NCBI RefSeq assembly: GCF_964199755.1
Contig: NC_133900.1
Coordinates: forward strand, 72,772,727 to 72,836,726
Source of the DNA: Larus michahellis
Lineage: Eukaryota > Chordata > Aves > Charadriiformes > Laridae
Direction: 5' to 3'
DNA: 64,000 bases
Made by a program: the position numbers and the translations under genes. Positions within the stretch are counted from its first letter, which is position 1. Every line of letters begins with the position of its first letter. The notes below the pieces were generated by a model that worked only from the letters and a program-made list of their open reading frames with translations, was not told the origin of the DNA and did not search any database. Positions 1 through 16,970 of this stretch are shown here, piece by piece.

Positions 1-594
1 ATGAAGCATTTGATTTGCTAAAGCAAAATGAAATTTGCCTGGTAATTTTTTTAATGGTTTTCCAGCGGACTTTCAGTGGCTCAGTTTATAAAAGAGACAT
101 GATTTGAGAGTGCCTGCTTTAAGAAATAAAGATCTCGTGAGCAGAAATGAAATAAAATCATCCTTGGATATAAAAATAACATCTGCTCACCAGGTTAGGA
201 TGATCGCTGGTCTAGTGACTCCAGCTTTTTTCAACAATTATACCAAGTCAAATAATCAGCAACCAAATAATCAGTCCATGGTGTGGACAAGCCCTGCAGA
301 CATGACCTGGTCAACTTAACTCTGTAACAGACTTCTTATGTGACTCTGGCAGTAAAGGAATCCAAAACTGGAGACAGAAAATTCAGACCATGGCCATGCT
401 ATTCACTTCTCCTGCGGCAACACCCAGGATCTGCCAAGCTGCTGAGACAATGTAGGGCAATGCTAAACCGTCTGTGAGCTACACCGGGCACCACACCGTT
501 CTCAAGAAGTCCAGGACCCCAGAGGCGTGAGATGGGCGCACACCACCTTACAGGCTTTCCTTCTTTGCTCCTCTAGGTATCTGGCTCACCAAAG

Positions 595-1125
595 ATCATA
601 GAATCACAGAACTGTCTAGGTTGGAAAGGACTTTTCAGATCATCTAGTCCAACCATCAACCTAACACTGACAAAACCATCACTAAACCATATCACTAAGC
701 ACTATGGCTACCCATCTTTTAAATACCTCCAGGGACGGTGACTCAGCCACTTCCCTGGGCAGCCTGTTCCAATGCTTAATAACCCTTTCAGTGTAAAAAT
801 TTTTCCTAATATCCAATCTAAACCTCCCCTGGTGCAACTCCAGGCCGTTTCCTCTTGTTCTATCACTTGTTACTAAGGAGAAGAGACCGACCCCCACCTG
901 GCTACACCCTCCTTTCAGGGAGCTGTAGAGAGCGATAAGGTCTCCCCTCAGCCTCCTTTTCTCCAGGCTGAACACCCCCAGCTCCCTCAGCCGCTCCTCA
1001 TAATACTTGTGCTCCAGATCCCTCACCAGCTTCGTTGCCCTTCTCTGGACTTGCTCCAGCACCTCAATGTCTTTCTTGTGGTGAGGGGCCCAAAACTGGA
1101 CACAGTACTCGAAGATCTCACCCTT
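595..1125 (-). mobile_element. CR1 LINE fragment, 5'-truncated
   Basis: The left end has the CR1 3' terminus in reverse (atcatagaatcacagaa). The minus strand then encodes a nearly uninterrupted CR1 ORF2 C-terminal segment: [48 protein letters not shown]. It is truncated upstream near 1125. The retained frame over about 150 codons suggests a relatively young copy. It lies in KCTD8 intron 1 in the same orientation as the gene. Confidence 0.93.
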
Positions 1126-3186
1126 AAACAGATAACACACCCAAACATGACCGATTACTGCTGGTCACTTTGTTCAGGCCACACCGATGTTCAGCTGGAC
1201 CAAGAAGGCGGCGCTGTCTTTCTGCCACTTGTCTCCTCACATCTGTAGCATTTTACTTTTGACATCTGTGAGAGCTGCCTGGGCAGTTTTTCTTTTCTGG
1301 GGACCTATGTTTAAATGTGGAACTGTGGCAGAAAGACGGTAATGTGAGAATCAATGGACTTCCTCTTGGTGCAATGTTAAGTGAATTTTTGTTGACCGCA
1401 CAAATCCTCATCACATTACAGCAAATTTGGTATTTCCTGCAAAGGAGAAAACCAGCAGTGAAATACCAGACATATCGCACTGAGAAAGCGAATATACTGC
1501 AAAATGTATTTTATCAGCAGTAATGTTTTAATTTTAAATCATGTGCCTGGAACAATAGTATAAGGAAAACTTTTGTACACATAAATTCTGCACTTGAACA
1601 GCAGATAACTAGAAGTTCATGTTGACAATAAAAAAAAATAAAATATGATTTGCTCATCCTACTGTAGAAAAGTAAACATTTCCCTGCAACTACCGTCATA
1701 AATCCTTGAAAATGTATGAAGTGATCTGACACCAAGAAGCAGTTTTCCTGCAAAATATTACAGATCCAGCCAAGTCAGCTTCTCCAGTGCTGTCACTTTG
1801 TTCCCAAGTTAATCCATAAGAAGTACAAGTCTGGGATATTGTCAGCACTGGTGTGTTTCCATTTCACAACATCAGAAATAACAGCTGCATATTGCTTATC
1901 TAGTATTGATCCTGGTATATAATATCCAGGGTAGTTGATTTTCTCAGTTAATCTATAATTTTACTTTTAAAATACTGCACAACAGTTACAATCCTCAGCT
2001 CCAGATATTAAAATGGCTCTACAGTACTTAAAAATATAATTTCATTGTAATAAGAGCAGGAACTGGATAAAATGATTAAAATCTGATCACAAATCATTGT
2101 ATCGACTTTTGTGTATTTATTTCTATTGAAGCGCAAGAAAAAATGAAGAGGTTCCTGGCACAGTTTTGCACTGCAGCAGTGTCTTCACACCAGCTGTAGA
2201 GGAACGCAGCTTGTTTTCATTATTTATTTATTAAAAAGCCAAATTTGTTCAAACTTCTTTTTAATCTCACATTTTAAGATCATTCTTAAATAGAGTCTCC
2301 TGGTTGAAATGATGACTAAAATCAGAGTACCAGTTTCAGCAGTCTAGATTATCACACCTTACGTCAAGTGGTGGCATAAGAAAGATATTCTCATATTAGT
2401 AATTTATGACAGTACACTTTGATTCATCCCTTTACATTCAGGGACATGTATTTTGGAAGAATGACAAGATAAAGAGTAGTCTATTATTTATTTATTTTTA
2501 AACTGTATTAGAGTTGAGCTGGAATCATAAAGCAGAATATCCTGAAGTTTTACATCAGTTTTCCAAAGTCACAGGACTGCCTACAGAATCTCTCCTTAAA
2601 GGGCTTTCTTTGCTCAGTCGTCCTACCAGAAACAACGTTCCTAGATCCTGATACCATCAGAAACCCGCAGCTTTTCTGCATCGTGCTTGGGATACCAATT
2701 TAATCCTTCACGTCTGCCTGTACCACCAAAAATGTGTACTCTAATCTTTGAGGCTCTGGTTCAGGCTCAAAGTAAGTTGCCCAACTTCACCTTAACATCC
2801 CACAGAGAGGCAATACCCTTGGTTTACTTTTGTCTTGGTCTCCTCAGCCTAGCACATTTCAGATATGTTTGTGCCATATAAAATAGCACAGACACACTCC
2901 ACGTAGCAAAAACTCCACGAAATACGGAGTGGTGGATGGAGAGCAGCTTGGCGTGGTCACAGAAATCACCTGCAGGATGGCTCTCGTACCACTCTGCCCT
3001 CAGAAGAGCAGCTTAGGGTTATCTGCCAACCCACTGTCCCCTCGCTCTCCCAGTGGGATGTTGAACTGGATGTGGCATTCACAAGGCAACTAACACCTCA
3101 AAGTATTTTACACACGTTTGTTCCCCATGTATCAAGTGTCACCTTCTGTTTTCTTCTCCTTTTCATTACAAAGACAGAGACAACGT

Positions 3187-3290
3187 TTGTTGGGTTTTGT
3201 CGTTGTGGGGGGGGGTTTTGGCGGGGTTTGGTGTTTTTGTTTGAGTTTTGTTTTGTTTGAGTTTTGAGGGGTTTGAGGGTTTTTTTCAAA
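3187..3290. repeat. G/T-rich low-complexity tract
   Basis: The plus strand is almost entirely G and T for about 100 bases, with a G9 run, GGCGGGG and repeated GTTTTGTTTGAG. The G-runs give quadruplex potential on the plus strand. No coding meaning is seen. Confidence 0.8.
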
Positions 3291-6200
3291 ATACCATCTT
3301 GGTTCCTAAAAGTTCATTGCTTCCGACTGCTTATTCCACGCTGATTACAAAATTATTATCACTTGTTTATGACAATTTCCACAGCAACCAATATAATCTC
3401 AGAGTGCTGTGACTTCAAGTGGAAAATAAGCACCATAAATTCATGCAAATGTCACCTGCTACAAACAGAGGCAAGATACAAAGAAACAGAAACTGTCACA
3501 TGTGAAACACTGGTGTCAAAACAGAATACATGTCAAAGTTTTTTCTTTAAATCTTACTGCATTCTTCTTACAATAAACACATCAGTTCAGCACAGAAAGC
3601 TTCCAGCTGAGCACGATGCTCTCAACATCCACAAATCAGATTGCGTAGCAGATGTTAAATGTAAAATCCATTAAGACCAATTAGATTCTACAGAAGAAAA
3701 AAAAAAAAGGAATAACACACACAGGCAATCCTGCACACACAGGCAATCCTGCATTACACAACAGTACTGAGAGATACAGTGAACCACAAAAAAAAAAAAA
3801 AACAACAGAAGCTTAAAAATGTAAATCGCAGCCTTTCCTCACACAGAGACCGGCTAACAGGAGGTATGTTACACTGCCTGCAGCCACGTGAAGCAAGGTC
3901 TCCTGGCTTCTGCGCTCCTCTCTCCAGCTAGAAGCAACTTCGGTGAAGGCCATCACCTGTCACACACCAGCAGGTAATTAATCAGGGGTCCTCTACGGCA
4001 GCTTGAAACTAAGCAGGAAAAGAGTCTGAGCCTCTTTCCCAAACTACATACGAATTTTACATCACGTTAGCTGACACAAGTCATCCTCACGTGTGCTAAG
4101 GTGAGAGCTTCAATAGCATGGGGCCAAGTTATCAGGGTGGGGGGGGGGGAATAAAAAGGAGAAGTCCATGGTACACTCTGATAGAGCCTTTTCACTACCA
4201 CATAAAAATTTACTCCTTTCACTGACCATTAAGAAATGGGATTTGTAATGGACACGTGGAAGAGATCTGTGAGCACTTTTCAGAACTAAGCCACCAATGC
4301 AAGGTGAAAGTTAAATTCTGGCCGTGTAGTAATTGTGTAGCCAAATGAAGCTGTCATTGCATACATGATAGCTTGCACGCCACTGGGGGCACAGAACCTC
4401 ATGTTTTTTATAGGAATTATGCATACTAAGGAGGAAAGTCTGTCTCTGTACTTGTCAGGACACGTTGCCAAAGGCTGAAGCATTATTTCCCAGTAAGCAG
4501 TTTCAAACAACCTCTGGTTCTTCAATCAGAGTTAGTCTGCAACAACTAATCCACCCCTAGATATTAAGCAATTCATAAGTTAATTAAGTATATATGTAGT
4601 ATCCAAGGTGAATTTCATCTGCTGGAACCTTTAAGAGTATGAACTCATTTCTATTTTTTTTTTTAAAAAGTGACAGATGGTCATTTCACCTCAAAATACC
4701 TACTGAAGTTTGAGGCGTACTAGAAACAGACCTGAAATCTGTTCCACAAACCATAGATTAAACCTTTGGCCTTCAAACATTCCTTAGTAGCTCTCAATGA
4801 GAAACTCATGCAACTGCTCCTGACCTAAGGAAATGATGAACGGAATGTGTATATCCTCACATGTTTTTTCCAATCACATTGCTATCTACTGTTAATAGAA
4901 AACAGATTTGTCCACAAGTCCTCAGGAGGAACGGTGAAAGAGAAGTTTGTGTGGCTGCTACAGAATTACAGACCAGCAACTAATACAGGGGCTGGTTGCA
5001 GATGCTCGTGCTGCAAATAACAAATGCAAATGCAGCTAGGGCTTTTTCCAGTGGAACATAAAACTAAGGTTTCTTCTCCGCTAGCACCAAATTAAGTCTC
5101 GGGTGCTGGCCAAAACCGGAATAGGCTCCCCAAAGTTTTTTGTCTTGATATTTTTGCCTGTAAGGAAGGCACGGTCCAGGGTTGAACATTCTCCATGAGA
5201 GCTCTTGAAATCAGCAACCTCCTAACCAAAACAGCCCTCTTTCTGGGGTTCATGGGGACGCGTGGCAAAGAATAAATTGAAAAGTGAGTGCTCTTTCTCT
5301 TTGTGTATTAAGCTCTGTTTGTGAGTGAGGAAGGAATATGGTCCTGGCTAAAGCTGTTGGAGAACCTACAGCCAGTAACCCTGACCACTCTTCCCACCAC
5401 TAAGGCTCCCAAGGTTTCCTCTCCCTTCGATGGATTCTTGTGCGGCAGTCCAGCAAAGCAACATCAAGCACCCAATCCATCCAGGGCATTTAATAATAAC
5501 AATAAAGTACTGTTTCATCAATGGCCTGCTCCAACTGGACATTTAGTCAGTTTGAAAAAACAAAACAAACAAAAAAAAACACCAAAAAAACCTAAAGCAT
5601 TGTTATGCTTGTTTCTCTTCCCATTTTAGTGATTTTTAAATTCTGTCTCCGTGTTGCTATATTTCAGAAAAATCTACCTAACTAATCCTACAGAGATTTA
5701 TAAAATTGTTAAACAAAAAGCTTGCTAAATGCATAACAAGCAACCAAAATTCAAATATGCTCCTCATCTTTTCAGCCTACTTTTATCTCAGCCATTTTTT
5801 TCACTCACAAGTAAAAAAAAGAACTCAAACATGCCCAAAAACATTAGGCAACAACATACATTTTCAGTTAAGTGTATCAATTTAAGTAATTAAACTGTTT
5901 TACTTTTCACAACATCATAAGCTGGAAGACTAAAGATCAAAACAAAAATCATGATGTACAACATCCACTTCATCCCTGGCATTATTCCACGTAAATCAGT
6001 GGTATTACACCAGGGATTAATTTGGAACACTGATCTGAATTACAGCACTGTTCTATACAGCAACTTTATCATAACACACACGTAAAAAAATAACACAAAA
6101 CATTATGAGCATCACAAATGCACACAGCTAGTTATGCACCTACAAATCTACTTCTAAGCAAACAGAATAGACTATTTCATAGTCTTGATAATAACAATTA

Positions 6201-6992
6201 GGAATTTCTACTCATTAGAAAATCAGCACGTCCATTTTTCTCAGAAAGGAGATTTAATAATCATGTAAAATACTCGATAAAAGTCCACCCAGAAGAATGT
6301 AAAGCTCCTCTACAGCTGAGGTTTTACATTTCCTAATGAAGTATGACCAGCGATAGGTCATGCAATGAATCTTCAAAAACTGCTCTAATATAGTTCTGAA
6401 GATTGATTTGAAGTACTTAAGCCTGCTCAGCAAAGGGTGCTCACCACCTATATAATATACAGCAATGTAAACTATTTAATGAATTTCTCCTCCGAGTAGA
6501 AGACCATTCACATTTCCCTCCTCTATTAAAAACCGTGCCTAGGTCCACTTTCGCACGCGAGACAGGTTGCTTCTGTTTAGCTGCCCAACTGGTGAAGTTA
6601 GTTAGAAGCTGCATCTCCCACCTCACCCCAGAGGCAGATGCTCTACCAAAGCATTCTCCTGCCTTCAGGAAGCCTCAGACCAGGCAGGAGAAGTGAACGG
6701 AGAACACCTCTCTCTCCCACAGGCTTACTCGACTCCCCAACACATCTGTAATGGTTAAGGCTGCCTCTGCCTTTCAAAGGCAAATCTCCACCAGGGGCTG
6801 GTGTTTTCTCCATCCAGCTGCGGTTTCATTACCCGACACCGCTGCCCAGCCAGTGCCCTACATAGCACTACATACTTGGCCACATTGAAACTCATTCGTC
6901 ATCGCTCGATTTCCCTATTTGCGAGTGACCTGAAACAGTTAAGGCTACCCACAGCCAACTAGCGAAGTTGCTTAGGAGCTACGGAACGGTTA

Positions 6993-9050
<2,058 letters not shown>

Positions 9051-9172
9051 TCAAAGCCGAGCGCTCGCCGGAGCCGGCGGCCACCTGGCAAAGCGCTGCC
9101 AGGCTCGGCCCAGGCAAGAGCCAAACCCCTGCCCCGGCTCCTCCCCTCGCCTCGGCTGGGTGGCTTTTTTGG

Positions 9173-9180
9173 ATTTATAT
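9173..9180 (-). promoter_or_regulatory. KCTD8: TATA-like element upstream of KCTD8
   Basis: On the minus strand the sequence reads AATATAAATCC at the upstream edge of the CpG island. If used, it would place a start site near 9145-9150, with a leader of about 450 nt. CpG-island promoters often work without TATA, so this is only a candidate. Confidence 0.25.
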
Positions 9181-9359
9181 TTTTTTCGCCCCCTTAAAAA
9201 TCTCCCAAATCTGCCTCTGCCTCCCTCACAGTGTCGCGCCGGTCGGCACTCGCAGAGTGCCAGAATCATGGTCGCCCGTCCGAAAGTAGCATCCTGCAGG
9301 ATGCCTGTGACAGCATTTTTCACCATCTTCCCTAATAACAGCATGCTTTTATCATGAGG

Positions 9360-12300
9360 GAAAGGGGGGGGATTTGATTGAGGGCACAAAAGGAACCGGT
9401 GTTCAGCTGCGCTGGTGGTACAAATCTAAGAGACCCTGGTGGGACACAAATGCTGTACTTGCTGTCCTGCTGCTTCGCTGGGGCACAGCACACTGGGCTC
9501 TTGATTTTCAGAGAAGCTTAACGGGCTCTCCAGTTTGACGGTGGAACTGGGGTGATTCAGAGCAGAAAAGAAAGTCATCTGCCATAAGGATCCAGATGCC
9601 AGACACAGATTTTGATTTGTAACACATTAGCATCTGGATTCTTGGCCGTGAAACAACTAAATTTGCACCTTATTTAAGCAGTAGATTTTAACATTTTTAT
9701 TTATTTGTTTTTAGCCGGAGCCACAAGTCACCTGCATCCAGATTTCTGATGCGTGTACTTTCAGGCTGTGCTGCTGGAATGTGTTAGAGCACAGACTTGT
9801 GCCCATGTGTTGGACTGGAGATGTACAATTCTCTTGCCAGTAGAAACTGAGGCCTAAACCTGGCTACATTTCTCTGACTACCAGTGCCAGATCTAAGCGT
9901 GACTCTGTTGTGCTGGGTGGTTTGTGCATGGGAATGCTTTAGCTTTGGTTTTTATGACCCCTTAAAAGTTAAGGTTTAAACCCTTAATCAGTTCGCAGGT
10001 AGATACAGCTGCAGTCTGTTACCTCCTCATTAGTGCGTTAGTGCGTGGCGATCACAACGACCAGTCATCCAAAGCTTTTCATGACGTTCTTTAAACTGCT
10101 GGTGTAGACTTCACACTTTCAAAGCGGTAACGTAGATGTCTCTACAGCACTTCATCACACCTCTCTGAGACATCTCTTTCAAGATGGGATGAATTAGTCT
10201 ATGGCGCTACCTTCCTCCCTCCATTTGTTATAGACAAACCCTAAATCGGTGTTTAGAGAGAACTCCTACCTTTTATGTGGCTCACTCATTGGGTGACAAA
10301 TGTTGTAAAGACTGAGCAAAAACTCCTGGAGAACTAGAGAGGTTGTGCTTCAAACATAAGTATTACAGGGGAGTGAAAGGGCTTGTAACAGAGAACAAAA
10401 AGTGCGGGAAAGATTTCTGCCATGCCTCTTCTTCACCACTTATCGAAACTGATGAATGGTTTTGAAAATGAGGATGACTGCTAGAAACTAAGCAATATTC
10501 TCTCTCTTTCCTTGGTTATTTTGTTTGAAATGCTTTTAAAGGTCAGAAAACTCATTCAAACTGCTGGGCACCAAGAAAGCAGGGCATCGTTGTTTATTGA
10601 CCATTTTGTCATATATTTCTTTATGCTCAAACCCTTAAGGCATGAGAGGATACAGTATTCATTGGCTTGTTCTTGCATGCAGGGGATATCGTTTCTCCTG
10701 AGGATTCAGCTGAAATATTTCTGCTGATTTCTAAGAGGACAGGTTTCACATTCACCCTCTTCTTTGTAACATGGGATACAAGTTTGCCCATGTCTAAGAC
10801 AACTCGTGCCAGAGAACTGCATGGCTGTGACCCTGCCGCATCGCAGCGATGAGCAGCACTGAGCTACTGCCATACCCAGTGCGGTGGCATTTGCAAGGGG
10901 ACAATGCCACTTCTTCTTCATCTCCAGAAGCCCACAGCCGCAGCAGAACTGCATCTTCAACCTTCTCTCTAGTGACTCGTGTTTGTAAGGATGTGTAATC
11001 TAAGGATATGTAGCTTCACAAATGTTAGAGTGAGATCATTTACCACCATTGGCAGGTTGCATAGAAGTCATGCATAAAATAAATGTTAACGTATCACTCA
11101 GGAAAAGAAGAAATTTATTCTCAGGATTATGGGGGAAATAAGGGGAGAATCAGTGCTTCATTCTTTCTAGGCTCAACAGCCATTGCCTGAAATGAAAATT
11201 GAAAAATTAAATTAAAAAACCCTTATATCAAATGCTTGCAGTCACTTCTCTATTAAGCTCCTGTATGCTGTCTATTATTTGATTAACTCATGGTTTCCTC
11301 TGTGAATAAGTATACGCTAGGCCAAAAATGCCTTTGTTTGAATTGATGAAAAAAGCTCATATAAGCTCCAAAAGTAATTTTTCATGAGAACAGGCAGAGA
11401 GGACATATTTGTGCTCTGGGGGGTAAGAAGCATCTTCTGACACGCTTACATGATGCGTAGCACAACGGCATCCTCGTCCTCCTGTGCCATTTGAGTGCTG
11501 TCTAAGGGCAGTACGATGGAAACATGTAAGTCTGCAAGCACATAAGTAAATATCCTTAAGCTTCAGATATGTGAGGGTTTCTGATGCTTGAAGCAGAGAA
11601 AAATAATTGCAGGTGAATATCTGCCATCATCTGTTTGCTTATCTCTGGGAGTGTTTTGAGATAGGGCTGAAGACTTGATGTAAGGAAGAATTTCTCTTAG
11701 AGATACCCTTAGGTAGGCACACTGGTGCAAGCAGCAGGCAACACCACCACCCCTTTGGAAAGCAGCCTGGAGGGGCACGGCCAGGACACGTTCCTCAGTA
11801 AAAAAAACTTCATTTCACTGTAGTCCTTCCTGCCCTGGAGTCAGTCAGTGTGCTGGTCTGTGCAAGCTACATGATAAATCTAGATTTATCTGAAAAGATC
11901 ATGCTGAGAAGGGGGGAAACGACAGAAAGGAGGGTCAGGGAGATCATCCAGACCACATCATGTAGATCAACCAGGTCATCCTTATGAAAAATTCATGTAG
12001 ATAAAAGTACGCGTTTACTGCTGCTCAGACTGTCCAGTTCTGAAGTGGAAATTACGATATCGGGAATTAACACATTTACTTGGCTTATTGCTCAGTCAGG
12101 CTTTGAACTAATATACCTGGCACAAGGCAACTTTTTTACATTTTAAAAATGTTTCAGTAATCTCTTGTGAAATTGTACTCGGTAAAAAACTGTTAAATAA
12201 AACATTTAGGGTTCCTGTGCAGGAGAGGTTGGAAGTGAGAGTTTCCTTCCCAAGAGACTTGTTTTAAAAATGTTCACTGATGCAATCCAAGGTGATTCCT

Positions 12301-15300
12301 GCCATTACAGTCTTATTTTTTAATGTCATTGGATAACATGAAATGAAGGATACATAACCACTTTTCAAATGAAATGTAAAATACATCTTATTTCTCTACT
12401 GAAAAAGAACAACAAAGCAGAGAATAATGTGTAGGAGAAGAACAAACACTGGAACTGGACACTTAATTGGAGGTTCTTAGAGAGAGAATGATGAAAGCTC
12501 TGTAATCACCACAAGTGAATAAATTAGGTGAACTTTTTCAGTAAGGAGATTTTTCTGTCAGAGTCCCAGTGAAGTCAAAGGGAATTGTTCCTCTGTCCTG
12601 AATCGCAGGATCAGGCAGGAAGAGCAGTTCATCATACAGAAAAAGTTCCAGATGATTACTATGAGCAGGTCTGCAATAATTACAAAAATCACCTAATAAG
12701 CATTTAAGGTGATTATGTTGTCTTTCAAAAAGTCATCAGCCAAAAAAATGACATTAAAATTGTAGACAAGAGTGTGACAAACTGCCAGCAGAATCGTATT
12801 TCTAACACTGCTGTACTCTGGCTCAGTAAGCCCTGAAAGTCTTGTCCACTTTTATGATTCTCTGTTCCATTTAGTTCTAATTTCTGTCATTTTCCCAGTT
12901 ATTAATATTTTCCTGTGAAGAATCCTTAGATCTTACTTGTTCCTTTACATCTTGCTCTCTGTTGGCTACAAAGCATCATCCCAAAGGAAATGGCTTTTCT
13001 AAAGACTCTGAGCTTGTCAATTTTCCATCCACCTAACAGTTGTCATTTCGGTATATACATAACGTTTGCTACTTATTAGCTCTTCTCCATTCTACATTTT
13101 CCTCCTGGTCCCCAAATTAATCTTCTAGACCTTAAAGATATTTATATGTAACATCGCATTATTCCAAAATGATTGGAACTCTGTCCTACAAGAATTTAGA
13201 AATGTTTTTATTTGTGTAATTAATTCTCAGAGCTAAATGGAAGCACTCATACGTGTAAAGTCAGCGCTGTGGGAATTCAGACGTTCAGGACCGAAACAAC
13301 ATTGCTTACATTTAGATTAGTATTACAGATTATTTAGTTGCACTGGTGGGACTGAAATCAGAAGAAACGGGTCTGCACGCTTGATTCTGACAATGTGGGA
13401 ACTTTCTTCTTCGCAGTCCATCACAATTCATTGCTCTAATTTAAGTTGCATTTTGAAACATAGCTAGTAGTTATTGAGGTTTCAAAGATTACGCATTCTC
13501 AGGGGGAAAAAAAGGTTTGGCGAGAAGGTTTTGTCAGTCAGGTTAATCAAGAAAGAATTTAGCAAGCTTTTAGTCTCAAGGACTGGAAGTTTGAGTCACT
13601 AATAGCTAATGTATCTGTTTTCTGACAGTGTTTACGGAGGTTACCACCGTGAAGTCAGCTCCCTCGTTCTGTGGCTGAAGTGATTTCTTTGAATTATTCA
13701 TGGCAACGGCTGCCTTAGCTTTACCTGGCGAGCTCTTTGGGTCCAGAGTCATTTATGAAAGTTAAAATAAAGCCCGTTCTTTCATACTGTAGCTGTTTGG
13801 AGTATTTCCTACATTATGCTACATCACCAAAGAAAAAAAAAAAAACAAGAGAAAGAACAACCCCAGGAATTTTAAGTCAGTCTAGCTTCATTAAAATATT
13901 TGAATTATATTAATTTATTCAAACGTACATGAGAATAATTTGGTATTTTTTGTTATTAGATTTGTTCAATGAAGAATGCACAATTTCTTTTTCATCATTA
14001 AGGTCAGCGCTCACAATTAGTATTCCCAAAGTACTTGGGCTCATAGTTCCTTTTCAAAGCAGAAATGTGTCTTCTATGTGAATTTACACTAACTGAAATC
14101 TAACTAAATTCTAACTTCAGTGTATCAAACTCTACATTTAGCATCTTCTGCATATAAACACCCCCATAGCAGGAATCTGTTAGCTTACTGCTAATTAGGC
14201 CTAATAGCCTGAACAGTTATGCAAGTGTATCCTGAGTATGACAAAGACATTTTTCTCACTTTTCTCAGTGTAGGCTGTATTTAGCATTTGAATGTACTAT
14301 TTTTTCCTTCTTCATTCATCTATCTTTTTGAAAAACATCTTTTAAATGTTGATCAATGTGAAGTGATCTCCACAGAAGTACTGCGTATTGATGTTCCGCT
14401 CAGCTGCTCATTTCTTTCTTATTCTCAAGCAGCAATTTCCCAGAGCCTGCTAAAATGAACAGCCCGACGGAACAAACTTATATATCTGGTACTGTATTGT
14501 TTCCTTATAGTGAAGTTAGGTTATATTTCATGAACACCTGGCTCCTGAATATTAAAGCACATAATATGGTCACTTGCTATAGCAACACACTTTATGTAAT
14601 TACGTACCCTTTTGCTTTCATCGGAACAGGGAATCTCGTATTCTCTCCCCTCCTCTTCTTTATGAACCTAAGTTGAACCAAATCCAGAATCATCAGGTGC
14701 CGCTAGCACATCCGTGTCATGGTACACACTTGTGCTGGAGCAGCTACGGTCTGACTGGAACTCTTTCGTCAATAAAGATTTTGATTTTCCTGTTTGTGAT
14801 GGAGTCTACGTAATCACAGCTCCCTTTGGCTTCAGCGTGTGTTTGTGGTATTTGGGAGTTCTGATAAGTAGGCACTTAATGGCTGAGTGGGTATATATCT
14901 ACAGCCTAGCACACAGAAATTAATGCAGCAGTGTTTATTTCAGGAGCTCCCTACAGTGGTACAAATTATGGCTCCACTAAACTCAGTATAGATTTTTCCT
15001 GTGTGCTGTAGGTTATCTGATATTGGAATGGACGATCATAATGATATTTTCCTTCTTCATTAAGGGAGGAAATATCAAAGAAAATATAATGCACGATACT
15101 TTTCCAGTATAGGATTACGCTTGAGTCTTTAGATGCACAAACCCAAGAAATGTCATGTTTTTCGCCCTATTGTGTGTCAACATTTCTGTTGGCTAAGTGA
15201 AAAAGGAAGAGGAAATGTCGGGCATGGCTCTGAATCTGCAGAACACTTAAGGCCAGATCTGTAATAGGATGTACGAGAACCTATCCTGATTCACTGAAAT

Positions 15301-16970
15301 TAATGTGAGTGAAGTGCCTAAACGGGAGGTAAGTGCTTCAATACCGTTTTGGCACTGGACATATAAACACTTTTGCAACCTTTGGAGAGCCCCGTTGGCT
15401 ATGATGAGAGTACTGATCAATGTAAACGTATCCACATGCAATGCAGAGATTATACTAAGTCTTTGCTTCTGTGTCAGTTATACTATGTTTCATTAGTACG
15501 AAACAATATTTATATAGAGCATTAAATAATAATTTATAATGCTTTAGAGCTTCCTGTGTACTCATTTCATTCTGCAAGAGACAAAATAGCACAGTAAAAT
15601 ATGACTATGTGTTTGTAACTTCCATATATATTTTCTTCTTTCTTTGTGTACTTGATATTTTCTTCTTGATGTTCCACAGAAGAACCAAATCAGAATATAA
15701 AGATAGAATTCCTTTGTCATGCGGGGGGCTGCATTCACAAAAGAAAGCTGCAGAAGGCATTCTAACGATAAATTAATGATAGCTTTAAAAGAAAAATTAT
15801 GAAAGTGACAAGGCTCCAAAGAATAGCACAGTAAATTAACCCACATGAATGCAAAAGTCAGTATTAAGTACAAGTAACAATGTGCATTTGATTTTGCAGC
15901 CAACCAAACGGTTGACACTATCAAAATAGTATTCATAGAAGCCATAAAGGAAAAAGAATAAAGTCAAATTTGTAGTGGTGGACCACCCAAAAGGATTTAG
16001 AGATGCTGCCTCCCACATTTGAGAAGACAACATAAAAAAAAAAGTCAGGATTTTCACAGCTGTTAGGGAAAATAGACAAAAGGAGACACAAGAATGCGTA
16101 ACACTGTAAAAGGCACATTTAAGCCAAAACATTGTACTGTGTTTTTTTCTTTCCTGTCATGTTGACAGTTTATAACTGTTCTCCATTGTGATTAACAGTC
16201 TGGGTTGTTTGTTTTTTTGTAAGGAACAAATATCTTAATAGGCATATAAATATATATATATATATTCTTTATATTAAAGTATGAGATGTAAAAAGCTGTT
16301 AATGACCTGTAAATAATTGCTTCACTGTTACGCGGTTTTCATATCAAAATAGGCAACTGTATTATATATGTATTTAAGATATTAAAAGTCACCCAACTGC
16401 CCTGTCTACTGGGAATTAATGCTTTGATTCCTGTGGACCCGTTCTGATTTAACATTCAATAGGTGAGGAAAGACTTCTAGAAATTATCTGAGTGCACCAG
16501 TAACTCATGTTTGTTTGGTATCCAACTGTTAGAAGAACATCTTATCATCAGTAAGGTAGTATCTGATAGTCAGCTGAACCTATTCAAGCAAATTCAAATC
16601 TTTCCTGAATGTGACCCCTCTAATAATTATGAACGTAGAGAAGATGAAAACAAAAAGATAGAGTAAATGCTAACAGGAAAATGTGTTGGGTTTTTGTGAT
16701 GGAAGTGTCCTATATAAGAGATTAATGGGGAATTTATAGGCATTAATATACAGTAATGTAACAATAATAAATGCTGCTAAAATGCCTATGTAAAAATGGA
16801 AAGAAGTCTACCAGAGTAGGTAGGAGAATGAGAGCTAGTCATATGAAGAAAAGTAGGATATTATGGGCATAACTTAAATCTGGCTTGAAGATTACATTAA
16901 CTGGGCTATTAACAACAAAAGATAGAGGTTAGATGGAGCCAGCAGAAATGTGAAATGTGAATTAGAAGCA
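9360..16970. other. Intergenic region upstream of KCTD8
   Basis: AT-rich sequence without recognised genes or clear interspersed repeats. Open frames are short and hydrophobic or AT-driven. The pair at about 15562-16132 on the minus strand is the longest, with residues typical of translated AT-rich DNA. Conserved regulatory elements may be present but cannot be seen from one sequence. A short (TA)n occurs at about 16250-16265. Confidence 0.6.

Noticed and set aside
15562..16132. Two overlapping hydrophobic minus-strand frames
   Set aside because: The Phe/Leu/Tyr-rich composition is typical of translated AT-rich DNA. No family features and no splice sites.
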